64,000 bases of DNA from positions 577,803 through 641,802 of the forward strand of contig NMRA01000024.1 of assembly GCA_002633005.1 (NCBI GenBank), in the 5' to 3' direction. Position 1 is the stretch's first letter, and each line of letters begins with the position of its first letter. The translations under genes were made by a program, and so were the position numbers. The notes beneath the pieces were generated by a model. That model was not told the origin of the DNA. It made no database searches and was given only the letters and a program-made list of their open reading frames with translations. Below are positions 30,401-41,760 of the stretch, piece by piece. This stretch comes from Phoronis australis (Eukaryota; Phoronida; Phoronidae).

Positions 30401-33400
30401 CGTGCGCTTATGTCACCATCAATTAGGGCTACCGTATTCACCCTAGTAAGCGCTCAGGGTGCTTAGAAAAAATCCTTTCGGAAGGGGGGGGCGCTTGTTG
30501 TAGCCTAAGGCGGTTGAAACCCGGTCCTCCGAAACGAGTGAAATCAGAAGCTAGAATTCATCAAATTTACGTGACGTATCTGTAACCAATGACAGACTTT
30601 CTACAAAACTGTAGTGCATTGCTATTAAACTTTGTTGTTGAATTACAATGTTTTAAAAAAAATGTGCTGAACTTACAGGGCGAAAACTTGCAGACTGATG
30701 CATTTCTGCCTCGCAATCGTCGATAGGTCAAATTCTTGAGTAAAAATACAGTTTCGACTAAACAAATTGTCTGAAATCCTCCTTAAGTTTTCCAAATAGC
30801 TTCCTTAAAGGAGAATGCCACCTGATTTAAATAGTCTTTTTACCGTCTTAATCGGTATATATCCACATCACCTCGCATACGGTCGACCTTACCTTGCTGA
30901 GAGGTGTCGGTTAACCAGTGAGGAAGGTGAGAAACGACACAGCGATGTCAGTGGTTCATTTGCAGAGTGAATGCCGCTATGTTTCGGTGCATCGTTCCCG
31001 CTCGTCTGAACCGTATGCAGCTGCGAGGAATAATATAATATAAAAAATAATTACAGGCGGTCTGATACACGTTGTACCAGACGTGCGTAGGCCTCGCATG
31101 TGGGCCCATTGCACTGATCACCTGGAAATATTTTTATGCTTTATTAATATATGGTTAAAACCGAGCTGAGGAGCTAGAAATCTGTCTCAAGGGTTTAGCA
31201 GTGTGACCTGGTGGGACTCGAACCCACGACCTCGAGTAAAGAAAGTGGGCACTTATCAACCAGATCACACTGTCTCCTCTGCGAGGAAAGTGGGTATATC
31301 ATTTTTTCGACTTCCTCGAAAATCCGAAATGCTTAGGAAGTGGCTCGTGGTAGTGAAGAATGAAAAGTATGCTGTAAATAGCAAGTATGAGGCTTTGAAA
31401 CATCTCCGTGTCTGTGGCCTGCAGTCGTCGACTGTGAGTGACGAATGCCGGCTTACCAAATAGCTATCCATACATTTCGTTGCCTGAGCTTGTTCACGGC
31501 GCCCCTATAGTATTTCTTCATCACTGTATTGTGGTTTGAACTGTTACCTTGCGAAACTTAGCGATCCACCTGCGAAGTCTTCGTCGGATGAGCTCTCGTC
31601 TAAGTCGGGATTGCGAGTTGCCGTGTTGACGTTTATTACTGAGTGTTGTGTTTCAAAATGAATTATTCTCACCTTAACCAATTCTTACAATAAAACTGAA
31701 ACAAAGTCTGTCTCATTAGAGATGCAATTTGTAATGCCTTTGTAGTGTTCGTGAGTGCAAATGATTTGACTGTAAAGCCAACAATGAATAAATCACTGTT
31801 TTACTGGCTTTAGGTGCAATAAAACTAATTGACCAGACACCGAGACGGTGTGAGCGCATACTAATTCAGTGTTTGCTGACAGAAACTGTAATGAAACAAT
31901 AACTCAATTTTCTATCCCACGGCCAGGTGTTAGGGGAATCTTTATTTACCTATGCATGACGGTTCCGTGGCCAAAGGGGAACCTAGCGTGCATTCAGTAG
32001 ACGCTAGGACCTAGCTAAAACCTAGTCAATGTCACTTGTTCTCATTTAAAATGCACGGCAATATCTCGCGTAATCTCGCGAAGTCTTGGTTTTTAGCGAG
32101 GTCCTAGCGTTACTGAACGGGAGGCTGAATTTGCGGCCACTGACGAGTAAGTAGATTTGCAGTTTCATGGCTAATTCACCTACATAATCACGTGCACATT
32201 ACTTCTTTGGCTCACTAGTAAAGTATTTTCTTGACTGGAAGTTTAGTTTCCAACTTTGACGTGTTTATTCGTGATGTCTTCAGTCCGGCCGCGACGGACC
32301 TGATGGGTTCCAAGCCACTGGCCGGAATAACAAGCGTTTTGTGTGTTAAGAACTCAAAAAATCACAAGTCTAAACAACACAGATCTAGGTTCTCCTGTCT
32401 GTATTTCACGGAAGAATACTTCGAATTTTTCTCCGAACAGACCCCAAACTCCTGCTATGGACCTTAGTAAATTGGGCTGCCGAACTTTATAAGCTACAGT
32501 GTGTCCAAATACCAATAAATCCGTAACAGCGAAATAAAACAACATGTTTTTTATAAGAACTTGGTGTATTTTTAAGGGTTTTACATCGAAGTTTGATGAT
32601 TTATTGGTGTTAAGCGATAAATTAAAGAGATAAGCTGACACCAGTAACCCATGTTGTGAACTGCTGATCACGCTGCGTGTGAAACCAATGACGTCATTGG
32701 ATAATTTTAACACCTCCGTCTGCCGTCAGGTGTCAGGTGACGCAACCAAACATGCCGTTATCGAGTAGAACTACTTGATCTAAATTGATACAAAATTGGT
32801 TGTCCTGGATTGAAACGATATAGTGCTTTTGTGCTATGAAAATTCGCTCGCCACCAAGACGACCAGCACCATTTTACTCGCATGGGCCACTGGGGGAGTT
32901 GCTAAGTATATCTCTAAAGCGCCCATCCGATGAACGTGTACATTGTAAAAATGCCTTACCTACAGTTCTGAAATTCTACAGTAACGTAATTTATCAATGA
33001 GATCCAACAGCCCTAAAAAAATTATTGCGTGCAGAATTTGTAGACCACGAGCCTCGCCGCTACATCGATGTTTAGCTGTGACTATACACTTCAAACTTCT
33101 GCCTTGCTTGAAAAAGAACGCATTGCTGATCTTGCAAGGAACGTGTCCCATTATGGTCTGACCTTTCAGAACTGACGCAGCTTACTTGTCACAGGGATTT
33201 CATGGTATATTTCCCGTACTGATTTCCTCCCTCAACAGGAATCCAAATTTCTTCGTACCGTGAATAGAAGACCAATTAAAATTTGACTGGTATTAAAACC
33301 ACGTTGCCAGAAAGCACGTGCTACATGCATGTGCCTGTCATCGAAGACATTAATCTTCGGGAACTATCCATTTATGAAACGGGTAGCACATCATCAGCAA

Positions 33401-36400
33401 GAAATAAATATTGGCACTAATTTCCAAAATTTTGTAATACCATAAAAATGTTTGCGATAGTTTTAGAAGGAATTATTTAACAAATTGTAGTTGTTGTTTT
33501 TAAAGTCAAAATGACCCACTGATAGTGAACACTTCGATGCCCTTACATCCCCCGAATCTCCTGGAAAATAAATGTCTGACTGTTACGCATCTAGTCTCCT
33601 GGAGATTCAACGGCATTTAATATCGGCCTTACTGAAACAATTCTCAAATGTTTTTTACCAGATGAGATCAACAAGTGCTAAATAAAACATGTTCTGCTTT
33701 ACTGCTTGTGTTGATGTCTTTAGTTAACAATGCACACCTAGATCGTTACATCGCATTTACTTTGGCAAATGAACTCCGATGACGCACGCAGGTTCTCTCA
33801 CTCATGCACACGCAGACAAACTTCAAACCAAACATCACGCGACAACAACACGTGTTTTCTTCCGAAGATTTTTTTGTGTTGCGGGGTACAGCCTAGCGCA
33901 GATTTGCACATAATATGCACTTAATACCGACTCCATAGTAAAAATCTTGGGGACACTGTATTGAAAACTTAAGGAGGACTTCAGGTAATTTGTTGAGTCG
34001 AAACTATTTTTATTCAAGAATTCAGGTTGACCTATCGGCGATCGTGAGGCAACGACAATCAGCACGATTTTCTGAAAAATGATTGTAATTTAGCAACGAA
34101 GTTTGATAGCAATGCACCACAATTTTACAGAAAGTCAGTCATAGGTTACAGATGTGTCACAGAACGTAAATCGATGAATCCTAGCTTACGATTTCACCCG
34201 TTTTGGAGACCGGGTTTCAGCCGCCTGAAGCGAATTTTTCAAAGCGCCCTGGGTGGTTGTTAGGGCAAATAGGGTAAGTTATAGTTAATGGGTGGATTTC
34301 TTGAATTTTGCTACATAAGTTTCTGCCATAGTTGGGACAACACTTGCCCATTTTGAGACATATATGACCTGTGCTGCTACTCTAGTGGCAATTTTAATAT
34401 TTTGACATTTTTGGTTTTTGGCATCCACTGCTCTATCCAACAACTGCTAGAAGGATCATCATTATATTTGGCAGACGTGTTTCTGTTATGGAGAACATTG
34501 CTGATGCTGATCCAACTGGTTGGGACCCCCTTTTTAAATTTTAGTTTTGCTTGGGTCTAACTCAGTATGCACCAAAAGCTGTCCGAGTACATATAACCCA
34601 ATGCTTCGTTCATCCAAGGTCTTGCACCATTTGAATAACACCAGTATATCTACAAAGCTATAGTATGGCCTTCACTGCCAAGAGTTTTTACTGGTCTCAG
34701 TTTGGATTTGAATACATTGTAAATAAGACGCCTTTGAATGGCAATTGAAACACTCATTGTTTGGTATCTTTTGGTACTGTGCCGTCTGACGTTTTGCATG
34801 TCTCAAAATGCACACCTGATTGTATTTCGTTGATACTATCTTCTTGGTTTCCTAATCAGATGAACATCCTGCTGTGTTTACTGTCGGGAAGCCAAAGGGT
34901 GGTCTCAAAGACCCAACAAAAACTTCATTCTACTGCCAGTTCTGTGACAAACAGCTGAACTCTGAACAGCAATTTAACCAACACAGAGAAGGTATGTATT
35001 AAATTGTCTGTGGTATTTTCAAGGCAGCTATGAATTCAACTACATTTCCTCTGTTGAAAATCAAAAGTCAGTGGACATTTTGTCGGTAATTTTTGTTTTT
35101 CGAATCTCAGTCTGTTTCACTCATTGAAATATGTGCATTCAAAAAGTCATATCTCAGAAGTGGGTGATCGTATTCACACCAAACTTTCAGATAGTGTACT
35201 TTTTGGGAATTGCTTGTAAAATGTTCCACTATGGATGACAGGCTATCAAAAGTTGGACTAAAAAACTATAAAGTTGCATAAAATTTGAAGACAATGTAGA
35301 AAACTGTAACAGCATTTTTGACTTTTCATCCTAAACCAGTGTTCGCCAGGCCCTGTTTTGACTCGTCGCGGTGATAGGTTACGATTTTACCACGATGAGT
35401 TTGTTCAAGGCACATCAAGTTAAAACATTGCTGCTCCAAATTTAAAACTTTGGCTGGCAAGGCAATAGAGTCCTCAGCATCAAAGCAGAGCCCGATTTTG
35501 TCAATGTCGACCAGATTTGACTTCATTAAAATGTAGTTTACACTATGTATAATAACATTGTGACAAATAATTGTTGTTCATTATTGCTAAGAAAATCTGA
35601 AAAAATTCTTTTCAATACAAAACTTCATAGAGTCAACTACGTAGTTTTAGTGGACAAGTATTCTGCGTTATCATTCTAACTTTAAAATTTTGCATCTAAA
35701 CCTGTAAAGTGGACTCACTGCAATGTGATGCTCGGGGTTTTGTGACTTTAAATAAATCGTTCCAATTAGAGTTGATTTGGTTGGAAGTGTTCCAACCACT
35801 GAGTTTGTCTTTAAAACTGCCTCTTATTAATAAATAAACCTCATTCACTAATGGATCCGCGTCGGTTTTTCTCATACATTATTGAATGGTGTCTATTTAT
35901 TAATTTATATGAGGTGAAGAAACCTCTATTTCCGGTCGCATATTGCAATTGAGTTTTCAGAATCATATAATTCACTGTTTGGTTCATTTGTGCCAACCGG
36001 CATATTACATTTTCCATCCCGGTATTATGGAAAATCCAATATAGAAGTTGGTGCAAATGGATCATAAAAAGCTTCAACAACCTTGCGTTTTGTGAATAAC
36101 TTGATTCAATCTGCTTACCGCTGTGCAGGAATTCACCCATCGTTTAATGCCCAAATTCCATTCACACACAGTCTTACCCTAGAGCAACCTGCATTAGTGC
36201 AACTTACCTCACTTAAGGTTGAACATCCAAGCTAAACACAGTCTTCCAGTAACTAGCGCAAGGCAGAAGTTGTTAAGCTGTGTGCGTGACAATGAACAGA
36301 CGATGCGAATATTCCTGGAAAAAGTAGAACAGTTGCTTTGTGACCACAACTGATACCTCTGGCTTGCCCCAGGTTTGCGGTCATACAGGGATTAGAAGTG

Positions 36401-39400
36401 GCTCAAGTTGTCCTGGAACAAGTTCTTACCTCGATAATGTGGAGTAAGTTGTCACAATTGAGGCTAGTTGCACTAGATTAGGTAGCGCTCAGACAGCCCC
36501 CAACTAGCTACAGGAGAAACTTGTTTTAGGGTAAGCTTGTGTATGGATGGCACTAAAGGTATTCTTTTCAAGCCTAGAAATTGGTGCTAACTGAGACCAG
36601 TTCCTCGTTGATAATTTGATTTCTTACGCAAGGCTGGTTTACAGCAGCTTTGAATTATATAATTCTTAATGCTCACTGTTGCAATCCGCTTTCAGACATT
36701 CATTCAATTTCTTTATTACTTTCAAACAAATTCATCCTTCTTTGGAACCAGTGTTGACGGCAGCAATACGTTTTAAAAGCAAGGCTGTTTGAAAGGAATA
36801 AAATATAATTGATGGATTCTGTTCTGTTATTTTCACGACATTGTTATTTGGAGATATGTATGGAAGGAAGAGTGACGGGTAGTGTTTGTAGACTTCAACT
36901 GCACATGTGGTATGTTGTTCCATGGACTGATTATGTCAGAGTCATCAGTTTGATTAGTTAGTCTCTTACCTGAGATAGTATCTTGTCACCATGACGACAT
37001 TGTGGAGGGCAGTTACCAGTACTTTGAATGAGCTTATGTTTTTGCGATAAAATCATAGATTGATTAGCTATCAGTTCAGCAACTGGAATGAAGTCTTTTG
37101 GCAATAGTCTGATATACCTGTCTGCATTTTGAGAACCAGTTTGATGCCTGCTATTCCGTTAAGAAAACTGGTTCTCAAAATGCCGGCATATTATGTCCAT
37201 TATTACCAGTATTTTCTTTTGTATCGGCATCGTTAAGCTTTCTTCGCTGCTGTAAAGTCTCACCAATGTCTGCAAAAAAGATTTGTCATGCTTTCTCGTG
37301 TTCATTTTTCATGGGATCGTAACGTTGTGAATGCTCTGTTTCTTTAAAGTGTGATGTGAAGGCAAAAGTTTGGACTTCTACTTTGTTAGTATTAATGTGC
37401 TACTACTATAATTTTGTGAAAAATAATAATCTTTAACTTCACTCAGTCGTTCGTATTTTTTAGTCTAGCAAGAGACACTTTTGTGCTCTCACGTCACTAA
37501 AGAGTTGTCTTCAGAAATTTTTCTACTGTTAACTGTGGCAATGCTTCATCTGCACACACTGTGGCAGACAAAAGATTTTTTTGTGTCAAATTTCTTTACA
37601 AAAAATACAGATTGAGAAAGTTATAGCTTTTTATTAGCTTGGCTTGTCCTGAATAGATGTCATAAAACGGCATTAGATAAAATTTACCACTTTTTGCAGT
37701 GAGGTAATCAGCATTGGAAAATTAGAAAAGTGTCGATGTTGGGCAATATTTGTGTGAAATAAGCAAAGAATTACCATGTAACTGAACAGTTGCCCCATTT
37801 CACTTATTGTTTGACAACATTGTTTCCTGATGTTCATTTAGGAACTCCCCACAAGAATAATGTAGAAGCTCAGAGGTCGAAGCCGTCTCCTGCTCCAAGA
37901 ACACCAGGACGATTCCCTTGTGAGAATTGCCGCATGTTCTTCAGAACAGCCACCTTACTTCGAAAGGTGAGTCATGATGTCTCTCCGCGTATCCAGTGGC
38001 AATTGCACTCATTGAACTTGTACTGCGTTGGAACTATTGATGATTGCTACCATTGCATGGTTTCGGGAGGGGTGGCCATGCCTTTTGTCAGCATAAATAG
38101 TGATGTGAAGGACAGACAAGTGATGTGAAGGACAGACAAGTGATGTGAAGAACAGACAAGTGATGTGAAGGACAGACAAGTGATGTGAAGGACAGACAAG
38201 TGATGTGAAGGACAGACAAGTGATGTGAAGGACAGACAAGTGATGTGAAGGACAGACAAGTGATGTGAAGGACAGACAAGTGATGTGAAGGACAGACAAG
38301 TGATGTGAAGGACAGACACTCAATGCTTTTAATATGTTCTACTTTTGTATATGGAGATGTGTTGTTCAGTTATACCACATCAATTAACAGATGAACACAA
38401 GCAGTGAATTTGATGTTTAACTTTTAATCACTCTGCCATAAATTGGGCATTGTGACCATGTCTTTTTTGTAAAAGCAAATACAAAAGTGCATCGATAGCA
38501 AAACCATGGTGTCGACAACAGGACCAAATTTTGTTTGATATAAATGTTCATGATTAGACTTCAAGGACATTGCCACAGTTTTCTAAATTATCATTTCGTT
38601 CTTGTTTTGTGGAACTTGTGAGTCTTGTGAAAATCGTAAAAGTCCAATTTTTGATGGTCCCTCTTACAAAAGTGAAACATTTTGAAAATAATTTAAAATC
38701 AATTTCTAGCAATGTTTTTGAGAACAGTGCATAAAGCAGAGTATCTGAAAGTTTCATAAGAAACTCATCAGCCATTCATGAGCTATGATGTTCTGAGGTT
38801 GGCCAAATTTGTACATTTTTCTAGGGTTCTGCATAACCTTAATCTGTTCTTATGTAATCTTTTTCACCAACCTTCACTGAACACGCAACCCAAGAGTGGA
38901 CACATTGATTCAAAAAATCATGACTGTCATTGCCATGTGGAAGATAATTTCAGAATCCAGATTGAAAGATTGCATTGTGCATGACCTTCACCTAAATTCT
39001 AAGTGTATTTTCATTATTTTAATACAATTTATCTGATCGTTAAACAAGTAATTAAAGGTTAATTACATCGCAGGAGTTGATGTTGTATATGTCCATATTT
39101 GTCTGGGTTGAAATTTCAAAAAAACCAGCAGCTGATCGTACAGTGGAACTGGGCATTCGTAAGCTTCGAAAAATTGGGTTGGACGTTTACCCGAATGCTC
39201 TAGTTTAAGTTAAAGCATCTATAAACATTGTCTTTCTATGTAAGCATATTTATTTTTCCAAAGCAACATCCCAACATCATGTTCTTGTCCTGTTTGAATT
39301 TTAAATAGTTACAATAAATCGCCTGGAGTTACCTTGACGGACATATTGCCTGGAGGACTCAAACCAATTTGCAGTGACAAGCCATTTAAACATATATATG

Positions 39401-40910
39401 CATGGTCCTAACTTTGCTAATGTATAGCAGAGACTAAGAGACAATGCTATTTGACCACCATCTACGCTAAACAAAGTGCAGTTGTATTCATTGACAACTT
39501 GTAAAATAAAATGTGAAAGGAAAAAATTCTAAAAGATGACCTTTGCAATAATGATGTACCTTGGGGGCTCATAAAGCCCGCTTCATGCAGTGTTATTCCC
39601 CAACACCATGCCATGACACTTACTGGATACAGTTGAGTGATTTACAGTGGACCATTGCTCATTCTTAGAAACATTTGGCAATTTCAAGCTATTTCATATT
39701 CCCATTGTCGCTATATGTTGTGTTTCTAATTTGATCAAGCAATCAAAGAGATATGGAGATTAGTGTGTAAGTTCCACTTTAATGGGTCTGATCTGAAGCA
39801 AATAATGACCCGACACTTCTTCGCAAATGAGCAAGAAACAAAATGACACCAGTTTTGTAACATTAATGGGCTCGGTCAAAGGTTGTCTTAAACCGAAGGC
39901 CTGGGGTTGTTGCTCTAATCATGAGTTGCATCAAATGTCCAATTTTAAATGACAGAATGTGATGCTTTTCAGTTTGAGGTAAGAAAATTGCATATGTTTT
40001 GGCAACTGAAGGATCCAGTTTTGAAGGCGTGGCACTTAATGGAACTGAAAACGACTCGGTAAATTAAGATGGAAGTATAGTTGAGTTTGAGGGTATAAAA
40101 TTGAAAATTTTGGAAAATTAAAAAGTGCCTATTCAGCCAAACGCCGGCGTTTAGTGAGACACATTTGGAAGGGCTTGCAACATTAGCTTTGAAAAGTTAA
40201 GAAACTGTTTGACCAATTTTTTGTTGTTAGTGCTAGGCTGTTGGTTAAAATAGTGATCAAAAGTTTTGCCTAATCTCCGTAGATGTTGTGCGCGGGTTTT
40301 CTGTTTTGATTTCACGTGACTTTGGTTTGATATTAAATGACTCCCTTTTTGCTTCCAGCACCTGATGTCATACGAACACAAAACCATTGTAAGGTATCAG
40401 AAGTTTGTCTATGGTGGTCAAATCAATGGCACCATGAGCTCAGGTCCTCAGGGATCTGGAAATGCCAAGCAAGGTGACCGGAGTTATGGTCTTGAAGGTG
40501 GATCTGAAGGGAGAGGCAGTTCCAATGACAGCAGCAGGAACTATGGTCCAGGATCCCAGCGGAAAGGCTATCCCAAGGGAGGCCGTTGGTATGACTGTGG
40601 GTTCTTGGGATTCCACAACAGGAGTCATCCGTACAACAGTGGCTGGAATATTGGTCCTGAGCCTTCCTCCCAGGTCGGTGGTGGTGAAGGGAGTTACAGT
40701 CAGAACCAGCACTCTGACAGTGCCTCGGGAGGTCAACAGCAAGACTTCTGGAATACTAAGCCATCTGTTGGTGATAATCAGAACTATAAGAAAGAGCAAT
40801 CCAGCCAATTCAATTACGGCGGATACGACTATGAGCATGAAAGTTTGGATCAAAGCCAGCAATATGTCGACAGCCAAGCAAAAAAATATTTCGACTACAA
40901 GTTTGATTGA
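27485..40910 (+). CDS. U1/matrin-type C2H2 zinc-finger protein, 3' exons (ZNF346/ZNF385-like)
   Basis: Five exons join in frame: 27485-27723, 29807-30019, 34860-34991, 37842-37966 and 40359-40910 (stop TGA). The first starts by completing a codon and then His-Lys-Glu-Lys, the last His of a finger whose front half is in an upstream exon I could not find. Four further fingers have the U1/matrin spacing C-x2-C-x12-H-x5-H: CDVCCIELTSKVQFDQH, CEICGMIFNHERMARDH, CQFCDKQLNSEQQFNQH and CENCRMFFRTATLLRKH. The third and fourth are cut by introns just before or within the His-x5-His segment. The C-terminal 160 residues are Gly/Ser/Gln/Tyr/Asn-rich, low complexity and prion-like, as in RNA-binding proteins. 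Proteins with widely spaced fingers of this type (the ZNF346 and ZNF385 families) bind double-stranded RNA or nucleic acid in the nucleus. The exact orthologue is uncertain. Confidence 0.88.
27930..29330. repeat. Long internally tandem dispersed repeat (family B), copy 1
   Basis: It begins with GCGCCCACATATTTATATGTGGG, a near-palindrome, then TCTCTGTCTGGG and CAGCTGTATCTCCTAAACCCC. The rest is roughly three and a half degenerate units of about 400 bases. Each unit contains one or more GTGCC(C/A)CCTAGTGGCAATTTT blocks, CCCCTCTATCAACCAAA and GAAAATTGGCATGTA. The same structure in the same orientation is at 46270-47135. ORFs of 60-113 codons here follow the repeat and are not genes. Confidence 0.8.
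28107..28631 (-). promoter_or_regulatory. Cluster of CTCF-core-like motifs inside repeat family B
   Basis: Read on the - strand, exact matches to the animal CTCF core CCASYAGRKGGCRS occur at 28107-28120 (CCACTAGGGGGCAC), 28251-28264 (CCACTAGATGGCAC) and 28618-28631 (CCACTAGGTGGCGC). One-mismatch copies lie at 28409-28422 and 28556-28569. All have the same orientation. Binding is not shown by sequence alone. Confidence 0.45.
30165..30262. repeat. Fragment resembling the left end of the 30.4-34.3 kb element
   Basis: TTACCGTATTTGACCTAATAAGC with repeated ATAAGCGC resembles TACCGTATTCACCCTAGTAAGCGC at 30430, suggesting a solo terminal fragment of the same family. Confidence 0.4.
31201..31270 (-). 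repeat. tRNA-like sequence, probable SINE head
   Basis: On the - strand the ends pair over ten bases (GTGTGATCTG with CAGGTCACAC, one wobble). A perfect five-base T stem encloses the loop (GTGGG-TTCGAGT-CCCAC), matching the pol III B box GGTTCGANTCC. An A-box-like TCTGGTTGATAAGTG lies upstream. Three extra bases separate the T arm from a seven-base acceptor, and the anticodon arm is not convincing, so this is unlikely to be a working tRNA. Confidence 0.6.
31280..31475 (+). pseudogene. THAP-domain fragment of a transposon
   Basis: The frame reads ARKVGISFFRLPRKSEMLRK followed by Trp, matching the THAP pattern of a hydrophobic-SFFRLP segment followed by a conserved Trp. The segment after it reads HLRVCGLQ, where THAP proteins have V-C-S-x-H-F. 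The zinc-binding N-terminus is missing. A related fragment lies inverted at 50870-51085, and both share downstream non-coding sequence. THAP domains occur in P-type transposases. Confidence 0.5.
31979..32130. mobile_element. Short MITE with CTAGGACCT inverted ends
   Basis: CATTCAGTAGACGCTAGG followed by ACCTAGCTAAAA on the left pairs with the inverse of CGTTCAGTAACGCTAGG followed by ACCTCGCTAAAA on the right. The interior is about 75 bases. The left end and its flank GAACCTAGCGTGC recur at the extreme right of the window. Confidence 0.75.
32131..33955. other. Interior of the inverted-repeat element, no gene recognised
   Basis: The longest frame, a 119-codon - strand one at 32354-32713, has no domain, no codon-level regularity and no partner exon. 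I found no transposase motif on either strand. Confidence 0.4.
32685..32700. promoter_or_regulatory. Perfect 16-bp palindrome with CRE and CCAAT boxes
   Basis: CCAATGACGTCATTGG is its own reverse complement and combines a full CRE octamer with CCAAT on both sides. It lies in the interior of the 30.4-34.3 kb element and no gene start is visible next to it. Confidence 0.4.
34345..34600. repeat. Diverged fragment of repeat family B
   Basis: CTACTCTAGTGGCAATTTTAAT, GGCATCCACTGCTCTATCCAAC and GGATCATCATTATATTTGGCAGACGTG follow the order seen in 27930-29330. The CTCF-like core is decayed here. Confidence 0.55.
35000..36150. other. Zinc-finger gene intron, nothing recognised
   Basis: This is AT-rich intronic sequence. 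Two - strand frames (66 and 99 codons) have no domain and no splice partners. Confidence 0.4.
36158..36550. mobile_element. MITE-like element of 393 bp
   Basis: CCATTCACACACAGTCTTAC followed by CCTAGAGCAA on the left pairs with the inverse of the right end (CCATCCATACACAAGCTTAC followed by CCTAAAACAAG). The interior repeats AACTAG and GTTGCAC motifs and is non-coding. No clear target-site duplication is visible. Confidence 0.6.
37124..37183. repeat. 60-bp perfect hairpin repeat
   Basis: GCATTTTGAGAACCAGTTT (37124-37142) and its exact complement AAACTGGTTCTCAAAATGC (37165-37183) enclose 22 bases. Related copies are at 58994-59053 and, degraded, at 1875-1917. It is a very small inverted-repeat element. 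Confidence 0.8.
38101..38318. repeat. 20-bp tandem repeat, 11 near-identical copies
   Basis: TGATGTGAAGGACAGACAAG repeats eleven times. Copy 3 has A for G at one position, and the last copy ends differently. The array lies in the intron 135 bases after the exon ending at 37966. ORFs on the - strand through it are artefacts. It has no spacers, so it is not a CRISPR array. Confidence 0.97.
38319..40358. other. Last intron of the zinc-finger gene, nothing else recognised
   Basis: This is AT-rich sequence between the 20-bp array and the terminal exon. I see no ORF with domain support or splice sites. Confidence 0.4.
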
Positions 40911-41378
40911 AATGGCTTGTGACTGGTGGTGTGTGTTAGATGTCTCAAGATTTTATTGGATTTGTGTTGATCTTGTCAATGTGACAATATATGGACAAAG
41001 AGAACTGATTTGTGCAAAATATAATACGACAATTAGGTCAAAAAGACATTGTGCAATTCGTTTAAAAAAATCAGACCAGAACCAAGTGACAAATTTTGGC
41101 CTAACAAGTTTTATCATAATGCTTGTTTTTTATTGCTGCCAAGATGTTCGATCTAACTAAAAAATACTCTAAGTGAATGTTTTATAAACTAAATGGCAAA
41201 CATCTGACATGAAACTTTTGTAAGTGTAGCTCTCTAGAATTGGGCTTTGTTGAACAATATGGGCCATGCTGCAGAAGATGAGGTGTAAGTTGTTTCATTT
41301 GTGGATATTCCATGTTTCTGTATGTCATGTAAACATCCCACTACATAACAGTAATTTGACTGCTAGAGGCCATTAGAC

Positions 41379-41384
41379 AATAAA
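41379..41384 (+). terminator. Polyadenylation signal, zinc-finger gene (proximal)
   Basis: This is the canonical AATAAA, about 470 bases after the stop. A distal hexamer lies at 41910-41915. Confidence 0.45.
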
Positions 41385-41479
41385 ATGCTGTAGACTCCCA
41401 TTGCTTTAAATCTCCATTCACGTCACATGGAAATGTAAGCAGCATTTCATTCCGTTTAGCTGACTAAAATGAAAATCAT

Positions 41480-41760
41480 AGGTCGTTTGCTCTCATAATG
41501 CTTACTATGATAGAAACTATGTTTCCTGCCAACAAGAACATCGAAACCATCGGCGACTCCAGAAAAAGTTTCAGAGTTTGTTAAAGTTGGTCAACCCTAT
41601 AATTGCGAATTTGAAAGGTGTGCATTGGATGGCTCATTTGATAACTATGCAAAATCTGATGGGCAAGGTAATCTATAAACATCAAAGTGTTTGATTAAGA
41701 ATTCACCACTGACAGCTAAACACCAGTGAAATGCCCCTTTCAGATGGCATTTAACCTTTG
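41480..41760. repeat. Dispersed repeat family A, copy 2
   Basis: Blocks CAGAGTTTGTTAAAGTTGG, ATTGCGAATTTG and GAATTCACCACTGACAGC followed by AAACACCAGTGAAATG follow the order of the copies near 955 and 59955. Confidence 0.4.

Larger units (their letters stand above)
30425..34285. mobile_element. 3.9-kb element with ~350-bp diverged terminal inverted repeats
   Basis: The left end (30425-30795) matches the inverse of the right end (33960-34285) over most of its length. Shared blocks include GAAACCCGGTC, GTGAAATC, CTAG(A/G)ATTCATC, GTAACC(A/T)ATGAC, TGCATTGCTAT(T/C)AAACTT, CGATAGGTCAA and TCCTCCTTAAGTTTTC. Between them no transposase is readable. The interior holds a tRNA-like SINE head, a THAP-like fragment and a MITE. 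It sits inside a zinc-finger-gene intron. It is a non-autonomous or gutted DNA transposon. Confidence 0.75.

Noticed and set aside
31201-31270. A functional tRNA gene
   Set aside because: The T arm is perfect, but three extra bases precede the acceptor and no sound anticodon arm can be drawn, so a SINE head is more likely.
32354-32713. 119-codon - strand ORF
   Set aside because: No domain, no splice partners and AT-rich composition typical of chance frames inside the inverted-repeat element.
38101-38318. Regular repeat that could suggest a CRISPR array
   Set aside because: Units are contiguous with no spacers, and the genome is eukaryotic.
38009-38323. Three overlapping - strand ORFs of 63-104 codons rich in Ser-His-Leu
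   Set aside because: They are translations of the 20-bp tandem repeat; a 20-bp unit read in three frames gives a 60-bp cycle with no biological signal.
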